DNA of 64,000 bases, from assembly GCF_013299185.1 (NCBI RefSeq), contig NZ_JAAFKG010000007.1, forward strand, positions 1 to 64,000, in the 5' to 3' direction. Below, in pieces: positions 26,669-34,813 of this stretch (positions are counted from its first letter, which is position 1; every line of letters begins with the position of its first letter). This DNA comes from Microcoleus sp. bin48.metabat.b7b8b9.023. GTDB lineage: Bacteria > Cyanobacteriota > Cyanobacteriia > Cyanobacteriales > Microcoleaceae. The position numbers and the translations under genes are program-made. The notes beneath the pieces are model-generated. The model made no database searches. It was not told where the DNA came from and saw only the letters and a program-made list of their open reading frames with translations.

Positions 26669-28207
26669 TTAGTTATCCCCATTTTTTTTCTTGGTTTTTG
26701 CAGGGCTGACATAGCGGGCCCAAAAAGGTTCTTCCATATTTTTCAGGGATGCTAGTTTTTGGCGCTCATCCTCTATGCGCTTGCGTTCTGAAAGGTCAGA
26801 AAATATGTTGATACTGCCGACTGTCTCGCCGCCTGCATCTTGTACGGGTGCGGCAAACAGCCAAAGGTCGATCGAACTACCGTCTTTTTTGGGCAAAGAC
26901 ACTTCCAAACCGTTTTCCGGCTTGCCATTACCCGCAGATTTCAGCAGCGCGTAAAAATCTTGCTTTTGTCCTTCAGGAATATTCGGCAATGGTTGGCCCA
27001 AAACCTCAGCAGCAGTCCAGCCAAAAAGTTCTTCGGCGGCGCGGTTCCAGACAAGGGTGCGGCCGTCATTGCCGGTACAGTTAATCGCCAGCGGCGCCGA
27101 TGCAATCTGGGCTTGCCAAACTTTGTTAACGAGTTGCAGTTTCAATTCTACTTGTTTGCGATCGGTAATTTCCTGACAAGCGCCCCACAAACGAACAACC
27201 CGCCCTTCAGTTTTGTCCCACACCGCTTGCCAGCAGTCTCGCACCCAGCGCACACCACCATTTTTGTTAACAATTCGATACTCATTGACCCCCATACCTC
27301 TAGAAGTACAGCCTTCTAATTGTTTAATTAACATTTCCCTGTCATCAGGGTGAACGATATCTGAACTCCACCAGCCCGAGGCAGTTAATTCTTCAGGAAG
27401 ATGACCGCTCACGCGCGCCAAAGCTTCCGTTACCCACTCACAAACAAAGTTACCGTTGGGAAGTGCCTTGAAAGAATAGGCAAAATCCGAAGTAATTTGT
27501 GACATAATTTTGTAGTGCTGTTGCGACTCCAAGACTGCGCTTTCTGCTTGCTTGCGTCCCTCAATTTCCCGGGAAGCAATCAGAATTCCCTGTACGCTAG
27601 AATCGTGAAGCAAACTATTGCCGATCGACTCCAAGTAGATCCAAGAACCGTCAGCGTGGCGTGTGCGATATTCAATTGTCGCCCCAACTCCAGGAAATTC
27701 TAGCAACTTGCCAAAATATGCCTTCCAACTCAGCAAATCGTCTGGATGGATCAACTCGCCATGAAACTTGCCAATTCTCTCTTCTGGCTTGTAACCCAAA
27801 ACTCTCTCTAGCGCTGCGCTGTGATATCGGACTCGCCCGTCGGAGCCAACAATAGTAATTATATCTGGAGAATTACGGAGCGCAGCCTGAAGTTTGGCTT
27901 CGCTTTTAGTTAATGCTTTATTATCCCGGCGGTGCTGGTTGATTTCTTCGTTCAACTGCTCCTGTAGCTTTCTGAGTTGCGCCGCTTGCTGGGCGACAGT
28001 GCGTTCCAAAAGACGATTTAAATTTTCCGCCTCAACTAACTTTGCCGCGTTATTTGTCGCACTTTCAAACTGGCGGCTGGTTGCCATTTCCTGCAAAGAA
28101 GTTGACAGAGTTTCCACAGTTTTTATTAAAATTGCCTGTTGGGGAGGTGGTAAATGCTTAACTTGTTCCTGCAACGTTTCTAGGTATTTGTAAATTGTTT
28201 CTAGCAT
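26669..28207 (-). CDS. Coiled-coil protein with three PAS domains and no output domain
   Basis: 512 aa. The N-terminal 110 residues are helical and rich in Q/E/L, predicted as a coiled coil (LERTVAQQAAQLRKLQEQLN). Then PAS1 (NSPDIITIVGSDGRVRYHSA with a PAC end), PAS2 (QITSDFAYSFKALPNGNFVC to GACQEITDRKQVE) and PAS3 (LAINCTGNDGRTLVWNRAAE to IFSDLSERKRIE). It ends 35 residues later with a basic tail (PAKTKKKNGDN). There is no HisKA, GGDEF or other effector. It may be a sensory partner for a separate kinase; the kinase genes at 21120 and 34814 are candidates only by proximity. Confidence 0.85.
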   Translation of the reverse strand: MLETIYKYLETLQEQVKHLPPPQQAILIKTVETLSTSLQEMATSRQFESATNNAAKLVEAENLNRLLERTVAQQAAQLRKLQEQLNEEINQHRRDNKALTKSEAKLQAALRNSPDIITIVGSDGRVRYHSAALERVLGYKPEERIGKFHGELIHPDDLLSWKAYFGKLLEFPGVGATIEYRTRHADGSWIYLESIGNSLLHDSSVQGILIASREIEGRKQAESAVLESQQHYKIMSQITSDFAYSFKALPNGNFVCEWVTEALARVSGHLPEELTASGWWSSDIVHPDDREMLIKQLEGCTSRGMGVNEYRIVNKNGGVRWVRDCWQAVWDKTEGRVVRLWGACQEITDRKQVELKLQLVNKVWQAQIASAPLAINCTGNDGRTLVWNRAAEELFGWTAAEVLGQPLPNIPEGQKQDFYALLKSAGNGKPENGLEVSLPKKDGSSIDLWLFAAPVQDAGGETVGSINIFSDLSERKRIEDERQKLASLKNMEEPFWARYVSPAKTKKKNGDN

Positions 28208-28333
28208 TTTATTAATTAGGGAATCTAATAGTTGCCACAGGTGAAAACTCTAAAAAGCGGACAGAAGTTTTTTTTAAGATAACCCATAACTAAGAGTGAT
28301 GTATGGCGATCGATCGCGATCTTAATCACCCGC

Positions 28334-28713
28334 CATCAGAAAAATGCGTTTAAACCCCGTCCTTTTAGGACGGCTTTACAGTTTTACTACCGCCTTGGGA
28401 CTGCTTGACTCGGTGTACTCTTGTAATATACTTTCGACGGGACAATTGCCGTTTCAAGACTTGCAGCCCGCGATCGCATAGTATTTGGCGGTAAGCCTAG
28501 TTGTGTAAATCCCTTCGACATTCAGTAACCAAGAGGTAGTGGATTAGGGAGGCGTCTACTACGTTGTTCGGGATGCCATTCCCAGTTACCTAATTAGGCT
28601 TCTCAACCTGTGTCTAGTCCTACTTGCGCTTGTGTTTCACCTATGGCTTGGCTTCCCTACAAGCCCCGTCCCTTTTAGGCCGGGGTTAGTGACTGCGTGA
28701 CTTTATTTTGACA
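28334..28713 (+). mobile_element. Non-autonomous IS605-like element
   Basis: Left: ATCAGAAAAATGCGTTTAAA then CCCCGTCCTTTTAGGACGG (stem CCGTCCT/AGGACGG), the reverse complement of the TnpB left end at 17838-17885. Right: GCCCCGTCCCTTTTAGGCCG then GGG, ending near TTTTGACATCA. The 300 bp between have no TnpB reading frame. About 380 bp in all, similar in size to the element at 37439-37822 and opposite in orientation. Confidence 0.55.
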
Positions 28714-28876
28714 TCATAGCAACTGAGACCGAAAGTGAATTTTTGTGGCGGTAAAGTTAATAGCCTAGCGTCAGCAGCCCATTCGGGAACCTGCGAGAGT
28801 CGGCAACCCGCCCATGCCGTGCGGGGCTTGGAGCGGTTACGCTAAACTAGATGGGTGTAAATAGAAAGAGAGATTT

Positions 28877-29527
28877 ATGACAGAGCCAGCCAACGCTCGC
28901 GATTTGTTTCGCGCTGCTTACGAACACCGTTACACCTGGGATGCCAACTTTCCCGGTTACAGCGCCGATATTGAACTCAAACAAGGCGACGAAGTATATA
29001 CGGGTCATGTTTCCATTAAACCAGACATGACAGTGGAAGTCAGTGGCATTGCGGATGAGGAAGTAAAGCAGAGCGTTTACACCCAAATGCGCGACATTGT
29101 TACCCACCGCAAGCGATCGACATTTGAAAAATCCCACGGCAAAAACAGCTTCACCCTCGGCGAGAAGGACAGTACCGACGCTGTGGATATTTTAGTGCAA
29201 GGCGACTCGATGGGCTCGAATTATAAAATCCGAGGTCTGTCAATTTGTCAAGTCAGCCGGGTGATGGGCCGTATGGCTTTCGTCATTGACACGCACAAAA
29301 GCTTAGAGACACCCGAAGGTTCTTTGGCGAGCCACTACGACGCCGTTTTCCGCAACCCCGAAACCAACGAAATCATCAGAGAACTGGAATTTGAAGATAC
29401 CTTTGACAAAGTAGGCGACTATTATGTCATGACCAAGCAAGTAGTGCGATCGAAAGAAAAAGGTCAACAAACGACAACCGAGTTTAACTACTCCAACGTC
29501 AAACTGCTAGAACCAGCAGTAGTCTAG
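28877..29527 (+). CDS. DUF3386 family protein
   Basis: 216-aa cyanobacterial conserved protein of unknown function, recognised from ARDLFRAAYEHRYTWDANFP, GYSADIELKQGDEVYTGHVS and LEFEDTFDKVGDYYVMTKQV. No signal peptide, membrane helix or catalytic motif; the pattern suggests a beta-rich fold. ATG at 28877 is preceded by AAAGAGAG. Flanked upstream by the non-autonomous element and downstream by a tnpB, with no operon partner. Confidence 0.9.
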   Translation: MTEPANARDLFRAAYEHRYTWDANFPGYSADIELKQGDEVYTGHVSIKPDMTVEVSGIADEEVKQSVYTQMRDIVTHRKRSTFEKSHGKNSFTLGEKDSTDAVDILVQGDSMGSNYKIRGLSICQVSRVMGRMAFVIDTHKSLETPEGSLASHYDAVFRNPETNEIIRELEFEDTFDKVGDYYVMTKQVVRSKEKGQQTTTEFNYSNVKLLEPAVV

Positions 29528-29851
29528 GGTTATACCCTTTTCGATTTGCGCGTTGAAGATTCCAGAGTTGATAATCACGGATGACAACTGGAGTGAGAAT
29601 CTCTCCTAAAGTTGAATTAATTCTGGCAACGGGTATTAATTGCAAAATCCGTTTTGTTGGAGAAAGCGGGTTTTGCGATTAGTGTCTCGGACGCAACTTG
29701 ATTTAACTAACGCGAACGGGAAGTCCCGCACTCTATCCGTTTACAAGGATGAGTGACGGGATGAAAGCGAGCCAGAAAACAAATTGAGCGACAGCGAATC
29801 AATATCAATTCTATCTGCTATAATATTATCAGTATTCTACATTATTGATAA
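29528..29851. other. Intergenic region and left end of a TnpB element
   Basis: No gene. GCAAAATCCGTTTTG and GCGGGTTTTGCGATTAG suggest a weak hairpin at 29640-29685. TATAAT at 29819, about 30 bp before the tnpB ATG, is a plausible -10 site. Confidence 0.4.
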
Positions 29852-31063
29852 ATGTATAAAGCGTATAAATACAGAATCTATCCCACAAGTGAGCAAGAAA
29901 GCTTGCTTGCAAAGTCATTTGGCTGTGCGAGATGGTTTTGGAACTATGCGCTAAACCTGTGTCAAGAAACCTATAAAAATACTGGTAAGGGATTGACTAG
30001 AGGATACATACAAGGTTTACTTCCTGCTCTCAAGAAAGAGTATGAATGGTTGAAATATCCATATTCTCAATGTTTGCAAGTTGTAGCTTTGAACTTGTCC
30101 ACTGCTTACAAAAACTTCTTTGATAAGAGGGCAATGTTGCCTAAATTTAAATCAAAGCATGGTAGGCAGTCGATTAGCTATCCCCAAAACGTCAAGTTTG
30201 ATGGTGACAAGATTAATCTGCCTAAGATTGGATTAGTTCATTGTCAGCGCCATCGTGATTTTGATGGCGATATCAAAACGGTCACAGTATCTCGCAATCC
30301 TGACGGTAAATACTTCGTATCTGTCTTGGTTGATGATGGCAAAGCTAATCCTGAATTAGTACCAGTGGATAAATCTATTGGTATTGATGTTGGACTAACT
30401 CATTTTGCGATTACCAGTGATGGCTCTAAGTTTGATAATCCTAAATTCTTTGTCAAGCATCAGCAGAACTTAAAGCGCAAACAGCAAAGACTTTCTCGTA
30501 AAAATAAAGGTAGTCAGAACCGTAAAAAGGCAAGATTGGCAGTGGCAAAAGTTCACTCCAAAATTGCGAGATGTCGCGAAAATTTTCTGCACAAACTATC
30601 CCGCAAGATAGTCAACGAAAACCAAGTTATTGCAGTAGAAAATCTCAACATCAAAGGCATGGTTAAAAATCCTAATCTAGCTTCATCGATTAGTGATGTT
30701 GGCTGGGGTATGTTCTGCACAATGCTGAAATACAAAGCTGAAAGTGAAGGAAAACAATATATCGAAATTGATCGATGGTTCCCTAGCTCAAAGACTTGCC
30801 ATGTTTGCCTGAATCGAGTTGATAATCTCAGCCTTGATGTCAGAGCATGGACTTGCAAGTATTGTGGTACTCACCATGACCGTGATGTAAATGCAGCAAT
30901 CAATATTAGAAATGAAGCCTTGCGGATTTTGGCGTTAGGAACTAGCGCTTCTGCCTGTGGAGGGGATGTAAGTCGAAGAGGCAAAACTTCGGTTTTGTTG
31001 GACGCTATCCCCGTTGAATCAGGAAGCCAGCACTGTACCGCCGTATCGGTCAGCGTCTGGTAG
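29852..31063 (+). CDS. tnpB: TnpB (IS200/IS605 OrfB), apparently intact
   Basis: 403 aa with the canonical start MYKAYKYRIYPTSEQESLLA. RuvC-like D in IGIDVGLTH (near 178), E in AVENLNIKG (near 262), D in HDRDVNAAINI (near 343). Zinc ribbon CHVC and CKYC. RNA-guided nuclease activity is expected from the family. It is the intact relative of the frameshifted copy at 23021-24221. TACCGCCGTATCGG and GGCAAGTAACGGTACGATCG near 31035-31090 may be part of the guide RNA and right end. No tnpA gene is present. Confidence 0.92.
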   Translation: MYKAYKYRIYPTSEQESLLAKSFGCARWFWNYALNLCQETYKNTGKGLTRGYIQGLLPALKKEYEWLKYPYSQCLQVVALNLSTAYKNFFDKRAMLPKFKSKHGRQSISYPQNVKFDGDKINLPKIGLVHCQRHRDFDGDIKTVTVSRNPDGKYFVSVLVDDGKANPELVPVDKSIGIDVGLTHFAITSDGSKFDNPKFFVKHQQNLKRKQQRLSRKNKGSQNRKKARLAVAKVHSKIARCRENFLHKLSRKIVNENQVIAVENLNIKGMVKNPNLASSISDVGWGMFCTMLKYKAESEGKQYIEIDRWFPSSKTCHVCLNRVDNLSLDVRAWTCKYCGTHHDRDVNAAINIRNEALRILALGTSASACGGDVSRRGKTSVLLDAIPVESGSQHCTAVSVSVW

Positions 31064-31128
31064 TTCACCGGCAAGTAACGGTACGATCGAACTAAGTCAA
31101 TTGTACGAATAATTTTTGAGGCAAAAAT

Positions 31129-31368
31129 ATGACGACACTAGCACTAACCAGAGATAACGTCGAAACAGTTCTCGATGAAATGCGCCCTTACCTGATATCC
31201 GACGGCGGCAACGTCGAACTGGTAGAAATCGACGGCCCAGTCGTACACCTGAGACTGCAAGGAGCTTGCGGTTCTTGCCCCAGTTCCACAATGACTCTGA
31301 GAATGGGCATTGAACGCCGCCTGCGCGAAGCAATCCCAGAAATCTCCGAAGTTGAACAGGTAATGTAA
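31129..31368 (+). CDS. nfu: Nfu-type iron-sulfur scaffold
   Basis: 79-aa NifU C-terminal-domain protein. [20 protein letters not shown] and [20 protein letters not shown] contain the conserved CxxC (CGSC) that binds a 4Fe-4S cluster. In cyanobacteria this is the main Fe-S cluster scaffold feeding photosystem I and other proteins. The full length of the family is present. ATG at 31129 is preceded by TTTGAGGCAAAAAT. The preceding tnpB ends 66 bp upstream. Confidence 0.93.
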   Translation: MTTLALTRDNVETVLDEMRPYLISDGGNVELVEIDGPVVHLRLQGACGSCPSSTMTLRMGIERRLREAIPEISEVEQVM

Positions 31369-31459
31369 TTAGTCAATAGTCAGCAGTCATTAGTCATTAG
31401 TTAGTTTAATCTTGACTATTGAATGTTGGCTATTGACTTTTACTTACTATTTATCAATT

Positions 31460-31562
31460 GCCAGAAAGAATTGGTTGAAAGCCTCTCCCTTGTAAGGAAA
31501 AATTAAAATCAGACTATTCATTACTCCAATCCTCTTCCTTCCAGTTAGAGGTCGCCCTCAAG
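31460..31562 (+). repeat. Dispersed 105-bp repeat, copy 2
   Basis: Same sequence family as 26465-26570: GCCAGAAAGAATTGGTTGAA, AAATTAAAATCAGACTATTC and TTACTCCAATCCTCTTCCTT are shared. It is shortened by a few bases in the middle. Confidence 0.8.
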
Positions 31563-31736
31563 CGGTTAACTATCAATTGAATGAAAGCCCTAGATACAAA
31601 AAGTAGTTTCATGTGCTACTCGCTGGTGGTAATGCGTGCAGCATCAACCTGCAATTGAGAGGTTGGAAGCGCTATTTAATAGGGACAAGGTGCGCTGTGC
31701 ATCACCCTAAAGATAGAAGTTATGCCTCCCAGACAA

Positions 31737-31822
31737 AATTACAAAATACCAATTACAATTACCAATTACCAATTACAATTTCCAATTATAATGACCCATT
31801 GCCCATTACCCATTACCAAAAT
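31737..31822. repeat. CCAATTA/CCCATTA heptamer repeats at the GH57 start
   Basis: Tandem ACCAATTA and CCCATTA units run almost to the ATG at 31826. They replace any normal ribosome-binding site, so translation of the GH57 gene may depend on repeat length or on another start. Confidence 0.7.
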
Positions 31823-31825
31823 TTT

Positions 31826-34072
31826 ATGTCTCATCCACTTTACGTAGCCTTCATTTGGCACCAACACCAACCCCTCTACAAATCCAGATCGCTCACTAGC
31901 GCCGGAGCATCCGAGTATCGACTGCCTTGGGTGCGATTGCACGGAGTCAAAGACTACTTGGATTTAGTGCTGATTCTGGCAAAATATCCCAAGCTGCATC
32001 AAACTGTAAACCTGGTTCCGTCCTTAATTTTGCAGATAGAAGACTGCATCGCCGACAAAGCATTAGACCCTTACTTGGCGGTAACTCTCAAGGCAGCAGA
32101 AACTTTAAACATCGCAGAACAAGAGTTCATTTTAGAACACTTCTTTGATGCCAACTACCACACCCTGATTCAGCCGCATCCCCGGTACGCTCAACTCTAC
32201 ACTCAGCGGCAGGAAAAAGGCATTCAGTGGTGCTTGGAAAACTGGAAAGTGCAGGATTTTGGTGACTTGCTGGCGTGGCACAATTTAGCTTGGATCGATC
32301 CGCTGTTTTGGGATGACCCCGAGATTGCAGGGTGGCTGAAACAAGGACAAAATTTCAATCTGGCCGATCGCAAAAAGATCTATTCAAAACAAAAAGAAAT
32401 TCTCGCCAGAATCATTCCCCAGCACCGTAAAATGCAAGCTGAGGGACAGTTGGAAGTGTCCACAACCCCCTACACTCACCCGATTTTGCCGCTGCTTGCT
32501 GACACAAATGGCGGCCGCATAGCGATTCCTAACATGACTCTGCCAGAACACAGGTTCCAGTGGGCTGAAGATATTCCGAGACATTTGAGAAAATCCTGGG
32601 ATATGTATCAAGACAGATTTGATTGTAAACCGCGGGGTTTGTGGCCGTCGGAACAGGCAGTTAGCCCGGAAATTTTGCCCTACATTGCTAAACAAGGGTT
32701 TAAATGGATTGTCTCGGATGAGGCGGTATTGGGGTGGACAATTAAACACTTTTTTCACCGCGATGGGGCGGGGAATGTTTGCGAACCAGAATTGTTATAT
32801 CGCCCTTATCGTTTAGAAACTCCTGATGGCGATTTGGCGATCGTATTTAGAGACCACAGGTTGTCTGATTTGATTGGTTTTACCTACGGTTCGATGGAAC
32901 CGAATAAGGCAGCGTCGGATTTGGTGGGACACTTGGAGGCGATCGGCAGAACTCTCAAACACCGACAACCCGACGGCCACACATCTTTAGAAAATCCGTG
33001 GTTGGTGACGATCGCCCTAGACGGCGAAAATTGCTGGGAATTCTATCCTCAAGATGGCAAACCGTTCTTAGAATCACTCTATCAAACTCTCAGCGACAAT
33101 CCCGATATCCAATTAGTCACAGTGTCGGAATTTCTCGAAAAATTCCCCGCCACCGAAACAATACCCGCCGCCCAACTGCATACCGGTTCCTGGGTAGACG
33201 GTTCCCTGACAACTTGGATCGGCGATCCTGCCAAAAATCGCGCTTGGGATTTGTTAGGCCCAGCCAGACAAATGCTGGCAAACCATCCAGAAGCCACAGA
33301 AGAGAGCAATCCCGAAGCTTGGGAAGCGCTATATGCGGCCGAAGGTTCCGATTGGTTTTGGTGGTTTGGCGAAGGCCACACGTCCAATCAAGATGCTATG
33401 TTCGATCGGCTGTTCCGCGAACACGTAGCAGCAATCTACGAAGCTCTCGGCGAGCCTGTACCCCCGTCCGTGCTGCAACAAGTAGAGGCACACGAGGTTC
33501 AAGGCGACCACCAACCGCTGAGCTTTATTCACCCGATTATCGACGGTATCGGCAACGAACAGGATTGGGACAAAGCCGGCCGGATTGAAGTTGGGGGAGC
33601 AAGGGGTACCATGCACCGGAGTTCGGCAATTCAGCGGCTTTGGTACGGGGTAGATCACTTGAATTTTTACCTTCGCGCCGACTTCAATGCTGGGGTGCGG
33701 CCGGGCATTGATTGCCCGCCGGAGTTAAACTTGTTCTGGTTTTATCCCGATCGCACCATGCACAACAGTCTGATTCCGCTGTCAGGTGTACCCGATGAAG
33801 CACCCATAAACTATCGCTTCCACCATCAGTTAGAGATTAATTTGCTCACCAAATCGATTTGGTTTCAGGAAGCAGGAGAGCGCGATGAGTGGCAGCCCCG
33901 CATCAGCCGCGCTCAAGTCGGACTGGATAAATGTTTGGAGGTAGCAGTACCCTGGGCGGATTTGCACATTATGCCAGACTGGCAAATGAGGCTGATTGCG
34001 GTTTTATCGGAAGGCGAGCGCTACTCTAGCTGTATGCCGTTCGATTCTTTGATTGGAATTGGAATGCCGTAA
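31826..34072 (+). CDS. Glycoside hydrolase family 57 (alpha-glucan acting)
   Basis: 748 aa. The N-terminal GH57 barrel starts MSHPLYVAFIWHQHQPLYKS, with the HQHQP signature. The likely catalytic nucleophile Glu is in LWPSEQAVSPE and the acid/base Asp in IALDGENCWEFY. A C-terminal beta-rich region follows (LWYGVDHLNFYLRADFNAGV). The family includes amylopullulanases, 4-alpha-glucanotransferases and branching enzymes; specificity cannot be set. I chose the ATG at 31826 because the 71 codons upstream are repeat-derived. A role in glycogen turnover with the glycogen synthase at 44253 is plausible. Confidence 0.9.
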   Translation: MSHPLYVAFIWHQHQPLYKSRSLTSAGASEYRLPWVRLHGVKDYLDLVLILAKYPKLHQTVNLVPSLILQIEDCIADKALDPYLAVTLKAAETLNIAEQEFILEHFFDANYHTLIQPHPRYAQLYTQRQEKGIQWCLENWKVQDFGDLLAWHNLAWIDPLFWDDPEIAGWLKQGQNFNLADRKKIYSKQKEILARIIPQHRKMQAEGQLEVSTTPYTHPILPLLADTNGGRIAIPNMTLPEHRFQWAEDIPRHLRKSWDMYQDRFDCKPRGLWPSEQAVSPEILPYIAKQGFKWIVSDEAVLGWTIKHFFHRDGAGNVCEPELLYRPYRLETPDGDLAIVFRDHRLSDLIGFTYGSMEPNKAASDLVGHLEAIGRTLKHRQPDGHTSLENPWLVTIALDGENCWEFYPQDGKPFLESLYQTLSDNPDIQLVTVSEFLEKFPATETIPAAQLHTGSWVDGSLTTWIGDPAKNRAWDLLGPARQMLANHPEATEESNPEAWEALYAAEGSDWFWWFGEGHTSNQDAMFDRLFREHVAAIYEALGEPVPPSVLQQVEAHEVQGDHQPLSFIHPIIDGIGNEQDWDKAGRIEVGGARGTMHRSSAIQRLWYGVDHLNFYLRADFNAGVRPGIDCPPELNLFWFYPDRTMHNSLIPLSGVPDEAPINYRFHHQLEINLLTKSIWFQEAGERDEWQPRISRAQVGLDKCLEVAVPWADLHIMPDWQMRLIAVLSEGERYSSCMPFDSLIGIGMP

Positions 34073-34200
34073 AAAGTGATTAGTGATTAGTCAGTAGTCA
34101 GTAGTCAGTAGTTAGTAGTGCTGTCCCCGCTCGCGAACCTTATCAGTAGTCAGTAGTAAGTAGTGCTGTCCCCGCTCGCGAACCTTATCATTAGTCATCA
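34073..34200. repeat. Duplicated 62-bp unit with CAGTAGT repeats
   Basis: The block CAGTAGTTAGTAGTGCTGTC then CCCGCTCGCGAACCTTATC occurs twice in tandem (about 34105-34148 and 34148-34190), within CAGTAGT heptamer runs. No coding potential. Confidence 0.75.
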
Positions 34201-34539
34201 TAGGGTTTCCATTTGCATCAGCCTAAAATTTTCGCCTGCTTGCGTCCTGCGGGCGATCGATACCGAACTCGCAGGGCGATCGCTTGCAGCATATAATTCC
34301 GTTTACATCGGCATCATATTTTTCCCTGCTCCCGTATTGCCGTCCCCCTGCAAGCGATCGACAGAGATCTGCTGGGACGGCTTGCAGGGTATAATTCCGA
34401 TGTTGCCGTATTTGATATCAGTGATTGTTTCACCTAGCAAACAATTAAAATTCAAGAATTATCAGTTTTTCTTGATTTCAGCCTTCAGATCCGGCTGCCT
34501 TTTACCTCGATCGGTCGGATCGCCTCCGGTCGATCCTGC

Positions 34540-34757
34540 TAGAAAATTGGTTCGTAGTGAGGACTTTAGTCCTCTGTTTGATCGGGACACAACTCCTGAC
34601 TACAAACCTGCTAGAAAATTGGTTCGTAGTGAGGAATTCATTCCTCTGTTTTATGAGGACTGAAGTCCTCACTACAAACCTGCGCTAGAAAATTGGTTCG
34701 TAGTGAGGAATTTATTCCTCTGTTTTATGAGGACTGAAGTCCTGACTACAAACCTGA
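34540..34757. repeat. Three copies of the GTTCGTAGTGAGGACTT repeat
   Basis: Copies begin at about 34541, 34609 and 34684, each AGAAAATTGGTTCGTAGTGA then GGA.TT.AGTCCTC, closed by GACTGAAGTCCTcACTACAAACC. Same family as the 31-bp array at 53924 and the stop-codon copy at 4706. The rest of the gap (34201-34540) has no gene. Confidence 0.8.
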
Positions 34758-34813
34758 TAATGGGTGAATTTACCGGACATCAAATCATTAGTCATTGGGA
34801 AATAATCAAACTA

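Noticed and set aside
32998-33588. 196-codon plus-strand frame rich in Arg and Ser
   Set aside because: Out-of-frame shadow inside the GH57 gene.
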